Of a stretch of 64,000 bases of DNA, positions 23,268 to 37,500 are shown in pieces (position 1 is the stretch's first letter; each line of letters begins with the position of its first letter). The notes under the pieces were generated by a model, which saw only the letters and a program-made list of their open reading frames with translations, was not told the origin of the DNA and ran no database searches. Made by a program: the position numbers and the translations under genes. The DNA lies in NCBI RefSeq assembly GCF_963576545.1, contig NC_083651.1:16911580-16975579 (forward strand), written 5' to 3'. The stretch comes from Limanda limanda. Its lineage: Eukaryota > Chordata > Actinopteri > Pleuronectiformes > Pleuronectidae.

Positions 23268-26161
23268 ATGACGTCCATCACTGATCCCAGCTCCAGTGTC
23301 CGGTTCACCAGTGCAATGGAGAATAGCCACAACAATCTGCTGAAAGAATATGGAGAGATACTGGACACATCTACAGAGTTGTGTCAGTCCCACAGACAGT
23401 TTGTGAAGTCTGCACTTGGTATGTTCTATTTTCACATTTTGTATCTGAGCTTGGTTAAATCTCTCAAATGTAAAGGGACCACCTGAACTTTTTAACTATG
23501 TAATTGTAAGCTCCTTTCTCAACCACAGTAATTCGCAATATTAACAGTAATGCAGACTATGAAAACATGCAACGACCGGGGCATTTTTCAAACCCCTAGA
23601 TTGAGTTATTAACAGTTACTAAGTGGAGTGCAGACTTACCTAGTTCAGACCTGGTATTAATATCAGATCAAGTGGACAGCTCTGGTTCCTGGAGACACAT
23701 TCAGGGCCCATTCTAATGCCAGGGGTGAACAAGCTGTCCAGGAGAAACACCAGGAAAAATATTATTTTATATCAATATATGAGTTTGTTGTTTTTCTTTT
23801 TGCTCTGTTGCGTGGATATTTATCAATGTTTTTTTCTTGTAGATACATGTTTAAAGAAATGCAAGGATGATGAGATGCTGTTTGAGACGATACAGACGTA
23901 CAAAAAGGGTGAGCTGCTGCAGTAGATCATAGAGCGATGATCTGTGCCTCACACTCAGTTGTTATACTTTATTTAAATGTTCACAAGATTGATTGATTTG
24001 TCTGAATCAGCATCCCAATCTGTTTCATTGATCCAGCACCAAAACAGTAATCATAAGTTGTCTTTTTTTTGACAACAATTTTGGGCCCATATTTGTATTT
24101 TGGGACCACATATTATAACACAGATTCAAAACCTCTGTTGGTTCTGCGACTGATGCAATGTTTGTTCCCCAGATGTTGAACAGAAGACTGTATCAATGAA
24201 GCAGAGACAACGTGATATTTCTGAGGTCGTATCTGAGATCCAGGAGAAGGAGATGCAGAAAGATGAAATCATTCAGAAAATCGAAAAACTTAAACGGGAA
24301 CAAGCCAAGAGAAAAGAGTGTAAGTTGTATATTTAAAATTTGAATTCATAAAAAGATCACAGAACTAGATGTTTAACTGTAGCATTCAACCCTGAACTTA
24401 TTATTATTTTCCCTTTCAGTGATTGTGTCTCAAAATAAAGCAAACAAAGACAGACTGAAAAATCTCCAGAAAGCCAGAATAGTCTTTCAGGATCATTTGG
24501 GGATGGAAATACGGACAATAATTGGCAAAACACAATTGGTTAAAGGTACGTGGAATATCATCTTGTACATTCTCATATTCAGCATCTTTATTTTTTAATT
24601 GTTAGAGTTTTTTTTAGTTTAAGTTTTGTACAACTCAGCTGGTTTTCTACCTTCATACCCATTCTTCTATCCTGAAGCTTGTGGACTCTGTCTTCTTTTG
24701 TTACTTTTATTACCTCTATAGAAAACACAGTTGTTAGTGTGAAAATAACTGCATTGTAATATTAAGTCATATGACGTGCAGCCATCTTTTTTACCTCACA
24801 ACCCTTTAAAAAAAAAAAAAGTGGTTCGAAGTAGAACACCATTAAGGACTACCGTGCTGTAGAATAGTTTTTAACCATAAGAAAATTAAATCTTGTCTTA
24901 AGTAAAGCAATGGCTGTTTTTTAAGTAAAAGTAAATATGACTTCAAGACTTACAAATGTGGGTTTTTGTCCTTGTGAAGGTGAAAAGTTGCAGTTTGTTT
25001 TCCGGAATATCAACCCCTCAAACCAAGAGAGCGCCTACATCGTCACAATGGGGATTAAGGAAGACGGAGCTTACCAGAGTAAGTTATCACACAGACATGC
25101 ACTTATAATATATATATATATATATGCAATCATAATAAGACTTTTCTGCCTGTTTATAGTATTGTTGATGTAAAGGAAAACAAAGCAATAAATTAAATGA
25201 TCCTACCAAAACATGAAACATGTATCTAAAGCAGCAGTCTTCACTATTGTTTAATGGTTAAACTAGAAGGGTTTGGTCAACGGCGGTGTACAGCTACAGT
25301 ACAGTTTCTTAGGCTATTGAAAGTGTAGTTCACCCAAGGGGAGGATCAAACCACCATCTGTCTGATAAACCAACAACCTGCTGCATCTGCTCACCTCCTA
25401 ACTCCAGCACATGTGGGACTTTGGGACAGGAAGCAGGGCGGGGTCTCAGCTCATCAGAAAGTCAGATTTTTGATCCTGCAGCCTGCATGTCAAGGTGTCC
25501 TTGGGAAACAAGTGGCTGTGACAGCAGTATGTGAATACATGAGTGATGGGGAGGTGCTGTATTAATGACTCATTGAATTTGACTTATAAAGCACAAAATG
25601 CAAGAAAGTTACTGTAAGAATGCAGCCAATTAGCAAAGTGTCTCATAAAAAGGTTTATAGTAGTATGAAGACTGACATTAGACTTGTATATGAGATCGTC
25701 TGAGCAATGCAGTGAGCTGTTCTAAACTTGAAATTGACCTTCGACATCAGTGCTATGTTAGGATCTCACATCCATTTGTTTTAAAGACAAACAATTGTCT
25801 CCATCTGAGACATAAACCATAAACAATCATAAATCAGGCTCAGACTTTTCCGGCCCTGGGCAGACGGTGTATATATTTGTGACCAGGGACAAATTGGTGT
25901 TAGTGGATAAGTGCCACTGGAAGGAGGTTTTTGTAACAGACCCTTTAGTCAAAAATACAAATGTAAAATTTCCTCATCCTTATTTAACATCGCAGGTGAT
26001 TTCCATAAGATTTACCAAACTCTTCAATTTCTGCAGTTGTGTCTAGTGACCCAGTGCTCGAGTGTTTGCCGGCATTGGAACGTCAACTTCAGGAGACCAA
26101 CAACTTACCAGCATTCCTGGCAAATGTCAGGAAGGAGTTTATCTCTCAGGCACGCTGCTGA
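23268..26161 (+). CDS. spc25: spc25: NDC80 kinetochore complex subunit Spc25
   Basis: Subunit of the NDC80 complex, which attaches kinetochores to spindle microtubules; Spc25 pairs with Spc24 at the centromere-proximal end. Coding exons: 23268-23418, 23843-23908, 24173-24319, 24420-24545, 24980-25078, 26037-26161. Every junction is phase 1, giving 237 residues (human 224). A non-coding exon ends at 22103. Residues about 60-160 are rich in Glu, Lys and Gln (for example VVSEIQEKEMQKDEIIQKIE) and form the coiled coil. The C-terminal part (KLQFVFRNINPSNQESAYIV, then NNLPAFLANVRKEFI) is the globular RWD domain and matches the human C-terminus well. An AG at about 25994-25995 is an alternative acceptor for the last exon. 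The acceptor at 26036 keeps phase and homology. Confidence 0.94.
25310..25560. repeat. Fragments of tRNA-derived SINE type B in spc25 intron 6
   Basis: GAGGATCAAACCACCAT and ACCAACAACCTGCTGCATC (reverse orientation), then CATGTCAAGGTGTCCTTGGG (forward), match pieces of the element at 47892-48118. It is broken up and low in similarity. Confidence 0.4.
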
Positions 26162-26740
26162 GATCAGAACGATGGAGCGACACACGTTCTTCCTGCTCCA
26201 CTGTGGACTTACGTAAACAAGGAGGAACCATATGAGAAGAAGGATCTTTTTTTAAAGACAGTTTTTAATCGGTATCTACAGACCTGTAAACAACACATTA
26301 TCCAACGTCTGTGTTTATGGATCTACAGTACAGGTATGTTCCAGGAAAATAATTGAAAATTCACATTTGATATTTTTTCATGTATTTAATTATTTTTCAG
26401 TATATTTTTATTTTCCTGTGTTCCATTATTAAAACACATCGATTTTTTTTTTACAGTAATTCACTTCGCTTGCATTTCATGTGGCTTAAATAATGAAAAA
26501 TTCTAACAACAATGCAAAATAACGAAAAGAAACAGTGACAAAAATCATCCTGTCGGCAAAGGAAGGTGTGTCATCAAACTGAGTGCAATTGGATTTATTA
26601 ATGATTTTAAAACGATGAATATCATTAAGTCACTACATGGATGGGAACGTGATCTGTTAAAAGACGTCTCTTCCATTTCTTTGCCGTGCATCGTAGAAGT
26701 GAATCCTCAATTCATGGTTCCTTTTTAGTTTTTTATATAT
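26162..26740. other. Shared 3' flank of spc25 and nostrin (convergent genes)
   Basis: spc25 stops at 26161 and nostrin (minus) stops at 26743-26741. The 580 bp between are AT-rich, with an ATTAAA at about 26427 usable as the spc25 polyadenylation signal. The two 3' UTRs probably meet or overlap here. Confidence 0.6.
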
Positions 26741-29700
26741 TCAGGCATCAGATGATTGGACGCTGTCTAACACAGGCAGCTCCTCCACATAGGTTGATGG
26801 GAAATGTCCCGTCTCTCCATTTAGTTGACCAAACCACCAACCATTGTCCTCTCTGGTGTAAATGTCCAGAAGATCTCCTGTGAAATACAAACAAGTCCTT
26901 ACATTCGTTTTTCCATCTTCCTCTTCTGTCGCTTTATATCATCTGCGTCTGAGTTGTAACTCACCTTCTGTCAAAGTCAGTTCATCTGCCTGTTCAGATT
27001 GGAAGTTGTACAGAGCCTTGCATTTTCCTACACTGCAGAACGCTGCCGTTGTTTGACCTGTAAATTGTTAATATTTTTTCATGTTACTGTAAATGTATGT
27101 GGTTTTAAATAAATCTTAGCGTGTATGAAAATGTCTTACCCTCTTGTTTGTCCTCGCCTGTGTGAGCGGGTTCTCTGTTATCTGTGCTGGCACACTCCGC
27201 AGCCTCACTTCCATGTGTTGAAGACGTGGAGGTGACCTGGTCACTGGAGCCCGGTGACGGCTCCACAGACGGTTGTTTCACAAACTGAGCCGGCCCTTTG
27301 TAAATGATGGATGCTCTCAGTGACTGTCGGGATCTGAATGGCGTCCTCCTGAGCTTGACTTGACGCGTCAGCTGAACCACACTGTGCTCGCAGTCCTTTG
27401 AAGAAATAGTAGTGGGTTGGGCTTTATTTTATGTTTCTTAAAATATGTTTACGAGAAAAATACAGTTTTATGTGATTGATTTAACAAAATTACAGCTATT
27501 GATAGCACAGGAAATGGCCCTGGCTAAACAATCATTTCTAAAATCACCTCATGCTGTGTTTGTAAGTAGGGAAGACACATGGATCGCTAAAAGAATTGGA
27601 AAAATGGATATGTATAGTTTTTTTTATCAATGCTGAAACAATTTACGGTCCGAAAATAAGCAGTGATGCTAATTATTTTTTATTACATTTCCCAGGATTT
27701 GCTACTTTACTTGGAGTGTGACCCATGGATAATGTTTGCAATAATAATAAGTGATAAATAAGCTATTTTAAGATGCCTTGAGTCTTTGTCATTTAGGAAA
27801 TTGTTTGGGCATTTTTCTCTATTCTATCATATTTATAGACCAAGATGTTAAATGAACATTCAAGACAACAACACCGACCAAAAAATTTAGACCTAAGTTA
27901 AAATTGACAATCTTTGTATTTCATATTACAGCTAGAATAAGGGGTAGTTGATGTCATGTGGGGGTTAAGTTATACAATAAAAAGCTAAGAACCTCTCTCC
28001 TTCTGGGACATGCACAGTAACAGTAATTTTAAGTCACCCTGACAGTAATTGCTGGGTTTGGCTATTCTCTCAAAAAAACATTACCAAATGAAGCCTGTCG
28101 CACTGAGCAGAAACCTTTCCACACGTCCCTTTTAACCCAGGGAACGCTTGTCACAATATGAACTGTACTGTGGCTCTGTTTTAAATTCAGCCATTATGCT
28201 GAAGCTTAATTGGTTCTTCCCTCTTTCCCAGGACCCTTCGTCATTAGTTGCGTCATACTAATCAAATATAAGTGACACCAGCAGTCTGTCCTAAAGTTAA
28301 TACATGAAGTCTTACCTTATCTTTCCATTTCACGATGCTGTCACTGAATCGGTGAAAGGACTTGGGTTTTCCCTCCAGTTCCGAGAGTGACACAGAGAGT
28401 TTGTAGTGAGTGGCCTCGAGCAGATCCAGTTTTAGAGAACACTGCCGGCAGAGAGACAACGTTAGCCTTTTTGCACATATCTAACTTACGATGAATTTAA
28501 ATATTCACCCGTACACCCCACTATCCAGCCGCTACACACACAGTCTCCAGTGTTCACCTCATCCAGCTGCTGCTCAGTCTCCTCAAGGTTCTTCTGGTTT
28601 GAGAACGAGGGATTCTCCGAGTACGTTTTCATTAGCTTTTCAATTCCTGCAGGAGGAATGTCCAAGGTGACTTAGAGACCAATGCGAATGACCTTATGCG
28701 CTCTGTCAGGTGTGAATCACAGGATTACGCTGAGACATGGTCTGTGAGTGAACTCGACAAACCTTCACAGTCTTTCTTTGTCCTCGTAATGCCGTCCTCC
28801 AGACGCTGGAGTTTGACTTTGATGGCCTCTCTTCGTCGCTCTCTGCCCATCAACGATTTGCTGTCCTCCTCCTGTTTAATCAGAACACGCATAACATGTG
28901 TTCAATATATCAGCAATGGAGATGGTCTTGGTGTAGTAATGACTGGTGGAGTATTTGAAGGAAATTCCATTTGAAACCCTGTAAACCTTATTAAATCAGA
29001 TTAATTCCACGGAATGTACTATCATATTGTCGAGCTGAGTACTTGAAATATGCACGTGTTAAAAGAATCCTCTTAACAGACATCAAAATGACACGTGCAT
29101 CTCTGTATGGGCAGTGTGCACGCTCCCATCAAAAACACCCCCCTGCAGAGATGTGTCTTTGAACAGCTCAATCCCTGGACGAGTCGGAGGCCTGCAGTCA
29201 AAACTCTCCTCAACATGCAGAAGAACATTCTGAGTGTAAAATTGCAAAACTTACGAAATAATCAGCCATTAAAAACTCTGCTGTGTTGTCGTCGGCTGTG
29301 ATTCTGTTTTCCTCCACCAGCATCTGTATGTCTTTATCCATGTCCACCTTTTGGACCAGCTGTTCTATCTGTCTTTGGCCCTGGAGGAGGCAGGAATGTA
29401 TTCTTATATAAGTTCAAAATATCCATAGCGGGCTTTAGAGTGTGTTCGCGAAGCAGGGTGAACATCAAGACGCCTCACGTGTTTGAGGGTCTGGCCGAAA
29501 CCGGACATGTGGAGGTTGTATCTGTTCAAAATGTTGCACAGGACTTCAATTCGCTGTTTCTCCAGCTCCTGTATGATCTGAAGAAAGAGCAGAAAGTGGT
29601 GCTGTGATGCTTTCTGTGCTCCAAGTTCAATCCCTGCTCAAAACACCAAGGAAAACAAGGTCTGTGTATCTCACAGAATAAAGGATGAAATCAGAATGGA

Positions 29701-32700
29701 AAGTTGTTTCAGAATAGGCTGGCAATGTGGAGCTACAAACAAAGCACTGGAGTGGTACACTGGCCCATATAAACCATATTTGCAGCCAAAAGCTCACTGT
29801 TTTAACTTTTCCTAAAGGAAGCGTCCTGGAACAATCTGAACTTTCCTGTTCGCTCACAAAAAGACTCTGGATAAAGACGAACAGCTTAAAACCAAAGTTA
29901 GAACAATAGGAAATAATTTTCTGTACCTGGTAGCAGTTTTTCAGTGTGTTTTCCCATTTGAGTCTCATCTGATGACCATCCATGTTAATATGAAAGTATT
30001 CGTCATCCACGCGTGACTGCACCTCTGCAGACTTAGTCATCCTGTTGAGCATCTGTCATCAGAACCGGGAAACCCCATTAGCTGCCACATCAGTATTAAT
30101 TACAACTCAATTAATAAAATGGTTTGCTACTGTACCTTTTGTTTTTCCTTTTGTGTGCACATGTGAGCGTTGTTGTCAACAAAGTTGAACAGAGCCTCGT
30201 GTTCTCTCGTTAGTCCGACTAATTTCTTCTTTATCTGTTTATGACACAAGAAATCACAGAACAACAAATTTGTACAGGTAAATAATTCAGCATCGTGCAA
30301 CAAATCCGATTTGACTTCAAACTAAGTCCCCATTTATTATTTTTCAATTTATTTTGATTCTACACTGTCCTCTCCAGTTTTTTGTGTGGCCCCACCGTAC
30401 TGTATATCATATATTTTCTATGTTTTTTATCTTGCTGTGTCATGAATGCACCTTTGCTGTATTTGAGAGAAGCCAAAGGCAAATTTCTACTGATACATAT
30501 TCAACATATTATTCATTTATTATATGTTATTTATTTACATAGCACATTATCATACATTCATTATGCAGGATACGCTTTCATAATGTGTTATGTTTCCTAG
30601 CAACAGCCCCAGGTAATTTTAACCATGGTCATAATGCATTATAAATTCAAACATTACAGTGGCTCATGATCCTACATGTTTTATGAAAGGTTATGAAGTC
30701 ACCTGAGCAGGCAGCGCTGTGTTTTCTGTCAACATGAGCAGGAAGATACAGCTGATTCGTTCCTTTTTGGCAATACAAGGATCTTTTACACGTCTTTATT
30801 ACTTGTCACACAAAATGAGCAGTGTGATTATAAACTATTGAATTATTGACTACTTATAGAATGGTTATCCCACTTTTAATGGCTAATCACTGTTTTAACA
30901 CATCAAAATGCATTATGAATGCTTTGCAATGCATAATGTAATACACTATACATTATACATGCTGTAAGGGCCTCACTGTAAAGGTTACCATGACATAAGA
31001 GAGGACAGCCACACAAACCTTTAATGGGTTTATGGATTTCTGTGATAATAACTGTCTCTATGGCGACAACTGGAGGATTTACCTTGAGTTGATCACTCCA
31101 GTTAGCAGTGACTAGTTTTCCAGTTCTGTCAATGGCACTGTCGAGCTGTCCAAGCACAGGACAGGTTAGAGGCAGATTATGAGATGGAAGAATAAACAGT
31201 AAACTGAAATAAAGAATAAACTACATACAGGCTTTTTCCTCTTATTATGCTCGTCTAAGACTTGTCGTATTTCCAGGATTGCCTCTTGTTGAAAAGCATT
31301 TCCTAATGATCTGGAATGAGAACAACAACAATTTAACCCAGGATCTCCTTCACAGCTTGTTTGACAGGCACAGTTACGAGGTGAGCTGAAAACTACCTGT
31401 GGGCGTCTGCTCTCGAGTACATCTCATCTGACACATGACACCAGGCGCTGTAGGTGGAACTGAGCGGGGGAGGCAGCAGGAAAAAGGTTAGAGCTTTGGT
31501 GTAATTATCCTGACACCTACCTGTGATGTTGCTCTTGTCTAACTCGCTCAGGGTGTGTTGTTTTCCCTAATAACACTATTTCCATGCGCCACATGGCAGC
31601 TAGTGCCCGGGAGGAGGTCACATCTAACACAAAACCGAGGAAAAGACGGAGCCAAGCACAGTTTCTGCTCTGTCCCTTACTTGTCTGACATTCCTTTGGA
31701 GGCCCGGATGAGTTTGCTGGCGAGTTTTTGCAGTCCTTTAGCGTACGTAAGCTCAAGCTCAGCTCTAAGAGAGGGAAATGAACTAAGTCAAACAATAACC
31801 TGTGCAGCCATTAAAGGTTAGTCCGAAGGCCGAAGCTGCACTGAACCTACCTTTGCTGAAAAACTGCCATGAGCTCTTTGCAGAAATTCTCCCCGGATTT
31901 AGAGAATCGCTTCACATTTTGATACAGTTGGTTATACTGGAAGACAAAAGGATAAAACTCCATGAGATCTTGCCATATTGAATTAACTTTCAGCCTATGA
32001 CAAATTTAAATGTGACTGTTCTCATTGTCTGATCCAGTAATATCCAAACAACAACATTCCGTTTTTCGCTCGTCTGCTGTAAACTTAGAAAACATCAAGT
32101 ATACTCACAGAGCAGGTGCTGATAGGATCCCGCATCTTGAGGCTGTGGCTGTTTGTTGACTTTGGACCTGGAACTTTGACCACCTTCCCCTGAAAGTCAC
32201 TCATGCGGAAATCACCTGAGCTATTGTCAGAGCGCCATATGAGGAAAATTCCAGTGAGTGAAGAAACTACAAGTGTGAACTCAGGCTAAACGCCAAGTTA
32301 CACTGGCTCCGGTGCAAAGGAAAAGGGGGAGATATAAACACTAAACAAAGGCCTATTCTTGTTCTTATCTGTCATTAAAAATCTATGTGTGTTGACATGT
32401 GGAAGTATTGCATTCCCTTTAGAAAAAATGTTTCTCTGAATTACAGAGATCGCCTACCGTAAAATTCTAAGGGAAGCATTTAAATACATTGAGAGCGTTG
32501 AAGCAAACTGTGTGATCCGGCTTTATTTTGGTTTGGGGCATTGGTGAGATACTTGTTTCTTTAAGTGATATCAGTGGCATTGTTATCAATAAATAATTAT
32601 AAAACAAAACTTTTATTTCTGTTGTCCTTATTTGAACAAGGTGCTTTACAAAAAACATGGGAATAAAACAACACAGAACAAAACAAAAGTAAGAAAGACA

Positions 32701-33329
32701 ACTTAAAACCAGGCAAGAAAAAGCTTTGCTATAAAAATATGTTTTAAACAATGATAAACAGGTTCTGGGAAGTCTAATGTCATCCACTAGTGATTATTAG
32801 TGTATGGGCTTTGTGCAGACACCTCAGGACTTTGGGAGGTGAATGCAATACTTCTGCAGTGCTAAAATTAGAATGGCTTTATCAATCTATGTTAAAAAGA
32901 AGCAAACCTGGTGCCACTTTCTAATAAGAAATGTAACAGCTAAACAGTCTTATTAAGCCACATTTAAATCCACTAGATCTAGATTTTTATCTTATTTCAC
33001 ACACTCATACATGTTAGTCCCCTAAACATGCCTGATCCTTGGGAAATCAAAGTAAATGTTGAAAAATCCTCCATCCCATAGTGTCAGAGAAAGTGAAGGT
33101 ATTCCAGGATAGGAATTCACGCCAAAAGGCAACGGTATCATTGTTTGGTCATGGCCCTTCACAAAGTTTTCAATGAACTTTCATAATTCTGGTAATCTGC
33201 TTCGGTCAAAGTTGCTGCATTTATTGACTATTTTGTTCAGTTTACACAACACTGACACACGATAACCTTCATTTGTCGGTGAGTCACAGACTGTACTTAC
33301 TTTTCATTGACTGCTTTGGCTGCAGACAT
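26741..33329 (-). CDS. nostrin: nostrin: nitric oxide synthase trafficking F-BAR/SH3 protein
   Basis: Endocytic adaptor that binds eNOS and draws it from the plasma membrane into caveolar/vesicular pools. Exons (minus): 33329-33301, 32220-32109, 31936-31851, 31764-31681, 31459-31397, 31310-31229, 31145-31083, 30234-30136, 30052-29927, 29577-29479, 29380-29255, 28871-28763, 28646-28558, 28441-28316, 27395-27140, 27057-26965, 26877-26741. All phases join, giving 592 residues. The F-BAR region starts YNQLYQNVKRFSKSGENFCK and runs through ELELTYAKGLQKLASKL, followed by coiled-coil segments. A low-complexity Ser/Glu linker fills the 256-nt exon. A C-terminal SH3 follows (KALYNFQSEQADELTLTEGD, NGWWFGQLNG, GHFPSTYVEEL). 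The human start corresponds to MRDPISTCS at 32135, which gives 554 residues (human 506). Two in-frame upstream ATGs (32204 and, through a phase-matched exon, 33329) extend it by up to 38 residues. Confidence 0.93.
32925..33080 (-). repeat. Dispersed teleost repeat, family D copy 3
   Basis: AGCCACATTTAAATCCACTA, GATTTTTATCTTATTTCAC and ACACTCATACATGTTAGTCC follow the order of the copy at 2960-3160. It lies in the first nostrin intron of the extended gene model. Confidence 0.6.
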
Positions 33330-34533
33330 TTTGAAAATACAGATGTTAACAAAAGCATCAATGATGACAAATGATGCGCATTGTCAGAGGCCTGAAACTG
33401 AAGCAGATAAATGAAGCTGATGCATGATTCATCTTTATTTACGCTTGTGCTTTTCCTACTGAAACCCCCCCCTGCTGTCATACGTCAAATAATCACAGCA
33501 TAAGTCTCAACGTTTACTCATGAATAATCAATGGATCAAATCTCAACACATTATTGATGGCACTGCAGCGTCAGTTTGCCATTTAAATATCTTTATGAAA
33601 TTAGAATCTGCCACCAGAGTTTGATGAATAGGTTTCCCGATTAGACATACTCACACATATCTGCAGTTTATTTGTTTTTTTTTCATTGAATAATTCAAAC
33701 GATTCACGTCCGCCTCGTAGGAGAGCAAATGGCCTTTAATGAAATGCTTAACCAGAAATGTACCAGAATACTTAACAAAATGCTTTGATAGGGAATACAG
33801 CCTCGAGCCATATCTGATGCACACACATTAATACTGTTATTGACATCTCATATACAGTTTGAGTGGAGATTGTTTTACTTTCTTCTGTTTTGAAAATGTG
33901 AGTAAACTTCCCACATTACAATCCATTGGTGAGTAAAGACGAACTCAAGTCATCGTTTTTTGGCAAATCTTTGGGGGTGTAGCATTGGAAAATAAGCCCA
34001 AGTCTCCAGCGGGTGCTCATACTCGTCGTGACGTGTGGCGTGGGAAAAAAATAATTATCTTTAACACTGACATCAAGGTAGAATAGATGTCTGACTATTG
34101 CATGTCTGCAATTACATTTAGAAAAAATAAATAACACAGAAAGAGACAAACATAAGGAAAACACACCCCCAGTATGCCGGACTGCTGTTTGTTAAAGTAG
34201 CATGCTTACACCAGAAAGGGGAATGCTTTTCATTCATTGGCTAAACAGAAAGTGGGCTGTACCAATAGGAGTGCTTTGATATTTCACTGAGTGCATTTCG
34301 ATGCAAATGTGACAAAACACAAAGATGAAAAAAACGCGTGAGGAAATTAGTAAAGTATCGAACCAATAACAAAACTGCATTCACAAAATTCTTATAAGAA
34401 CTTTCAGTACCAGACAGGCGATGTTTTTCATGTGTCCACCATACACTCAATTACACAAACACACACACGCACACGCCCACAGATTGATGGATGGAGCCTG
34501 TATTATGGCTCCAGTGTTGTGATATCATCTGAG
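33330..34533. other. nostrin 5' flank and cers6 3' UTR
   Basis: nostrin and cers6 are in tandem on the minus strand. No gene is seen. The right-hand part is likely the cers6 3' UTR. Confidence 0.6.
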
Positions 34534-37500
34534 TCAGTGTTCGTCGGGATACGGGGCCGCCGTCAGGTAGCCGTTGGTCCCGTGACTTTTGTTGGTGCCG
34601 TTGGTGGCGCTGCTGTGGTGCTTCTGACTGGGGGGGGGGCTTTCGTCCTCGTCAGAGCTGGACTCGATGTCGCTGCGGTCGTCTTTTGACACCTGCAGAA
34701 GCGAGAGGGACGGGGGGGGGGGGATTAGATTCTCTTCTCGTTAAAATTCTTGTCTGAGTCATTATCTGTGGCAGCCATGCATGATTGTGTTACAAATGGG
34801 CTTTTGCATATCAGACAGGGAGGTGTTCTGCCAATCAGTATTTGCCAGCAAGCCGCAAAAGCCATAAAATCAATTTGCAAACTTAAAATACGGAGAAATA
34901 GAGCCGTGACCTTTATTTTTCCGATAGATCGTTTAATTGTTTGTCTTTAGAATGTCAGAAAATAATGGAAAATGACCCTTGTGATTTCCCTGAGGTCGAG
35001 CTTGTTTAACATTCAATGTTCAATTTGGAAGGAATTAAACAGAACAGCAGCAAATTCTAACACTTAACACGGACCAGTTACAGTGAATGTTGATAAGTGA
35101 TTCATTGTTAAACAGAAAAATCACAAACAACAATAATTTATATTTAACATGCCAGGTGTAGATTAATCCAGACATAATTAAATACTAGTGATTTATAAAT
35201 AAATTGATGTTTACAGGAATACTAATAAAAACCTGGGACAAATGGTAACGATGAGATGGAAGATTAATGGAAGATAATGTTAGCATTAGCAACATGCGCA
35301 CAATGCTAACATTTTCCAATCTAAAACTCATCAAAAAGAACATCTGAAGCTGGTGGGAATATCTTCAGTTTTAACACTTTTGATCATAAATCAAAGTGTT
35401 AAAGGAGACATATTATGTATTTAAGTATTTATGTCATTGAGTGTTGTCATATTGTTTTTTGTAGAAGTTCTGCTAAGTTACAAGATAATCTGCGGTAAGG
35501 TGACCTCCTCTCATCCACAGAAAACACTGCTCCTGAAGCTCCTGAATTTTTTTTGACAGGGGGGAGGGCATTTCCTGCACACCCTTGAAGCAATCGACCA
35601 ATCAAAGCACACTCTGCTTCAATGGGAGGGGGTTGCCTTAAACAGACAGGAGCTAAAACCAAGCTTTTCAATCAGAGATTGAAATTAACACAATATGTAC
35701 CTTGTAAACAAATCAACAATTTGACAATCAGGATCACTATGCGATGATGACATGGCTGCTTGAGAAATGAAAATGTAAGATAATGTAAGATACACCATGT
35801 GGGTTGAGCGGTTCCTACTTACATGTAAGGGATTCCATTTTCCCACCTTGAAGGTTGCAGGTTAGCATAGAGAGTAGAAAGTGAGAGTCAAAACAGGCGA
35901 TTGAACATGCTGCACGGTATATTTAGACGTACGAGCAGAATTTATACTGGCTCTTGCATGAACCGGTCTAAATGGAAATTATGTGGTTAAGACACAGAAG
36001 AGGATCTGCAGTGACTCACCTTTCCTTTGGATATGGCTCGGCACGCTGTCTTCACTATGAGGTAGGACCAGAAGGAGTGAAGAAGCTGCAGCAGGACCAA
36101 GAGCAGGTTGAAGACCCACCAGGACGGGTAGGGCCCAACGATCTCCCAACTCTCAAGCAAGGTGGTGTTTAAAATCCTTCAATAGCAACAGAAGACAAGG
36201 GAGAGAGAGAGAGAGATAATTAAACACAAGGATTAAACGCACACTCTGTGAGTGGGTGGATTTCTGTGCGTTCCTGAGGAGCAGGTAGACAAAGAACTGA
36301 AATGAGGGCGGCTCTGCTCCAGCTCTTTGTCTTTCACGGAGCATCTGGCCTCTAATGATGCATTCACAGCACAAATAGATTTTAGTTATATTTATAGCTG
36401 TTGATGGTTAAATACATGTACATCAATAAATCCAAATGCCATAAAGATCAGCCGTTGCAGTAGAAGCATCGTCTGGCTCCATTACGCACAATCAAACATT
36501 CAAGGATCTGGGATAAATGTGTCCCTCGGCCGATTCATCCAAACGGCTGTGTGTGAATCATACTCCAGATACTGACGCCATGGCAACAGCTTTACATTAA
36601 TGACAACTTTACTACCAGTGTGGTCAGGGCTGACTAAAGTGTGGTGTAGCATCATCATATTCTAATGTGGAAAACAAAGTGGGAGAAGAGTGGGGTGCCG
36701 ACTGTAATATCTTTTTTAAATACTTCCTTTGAGAAAAGAAACACTAATTAAGGACAACACACTTGAATCTCGATGCTGGAAATAACCTTTTTGTGCCGAT
36801 CAAGTATCGAAGGAATCTACACAGAGAAGCAGCCGACTCGTCTCCCTTCACTTGTGAGAGGCGTGAGAACACTGCTGCTGATGACTGTGAGATGGCTGCT
36901 GTACACACTTACAGGGGCCAGTAACTGATTAGTGGTAACCCTGCAAATGTCATTACAATCATGGTAATTGGCATTCATCAGCTTCTGCAATTAGACTTTC
37001 ACTGTGGCTAAAACAAAGCAACAGGAAGTGAATTCAGATATTTAAATCGGCCTCTGTTGTCTGGCACAGCAATTTGGATAAATTAGCAACAACTTGAAAA
37101 TGCTGAATGACAACAAAGCATCATTCATTTAAAATGAGAAACTAAAACAATCAAAATGTTAAATAAACATGGATGTTTAAATAATCAGGGGAAACTCTAG
37201 ACCTTGTTTTCTATGATAGAGCTATAACCATAATGATCTGCTTTTCATTTGTGGATTTTGCTTGGATTTCTTTGAGAGGTCCGAGCTGCCGTATCCATAG
37301 TAACCATTTCTTAGCAACAAAAATTCACAGAGATGTGTCTGAACTCCAAACCGTTGAGGAGAGAGTAGTAAAAAAAAAGGCACTGAGCTCTTCATTGGCT
37401 CGGCAGAAACGTGCAGACAAACTCACATCTACTGCACAGATACCCCAAGTCACTGGCGGTTTGTGTGTACATGACAAGTTATTGCTCTTTCATGAACACC

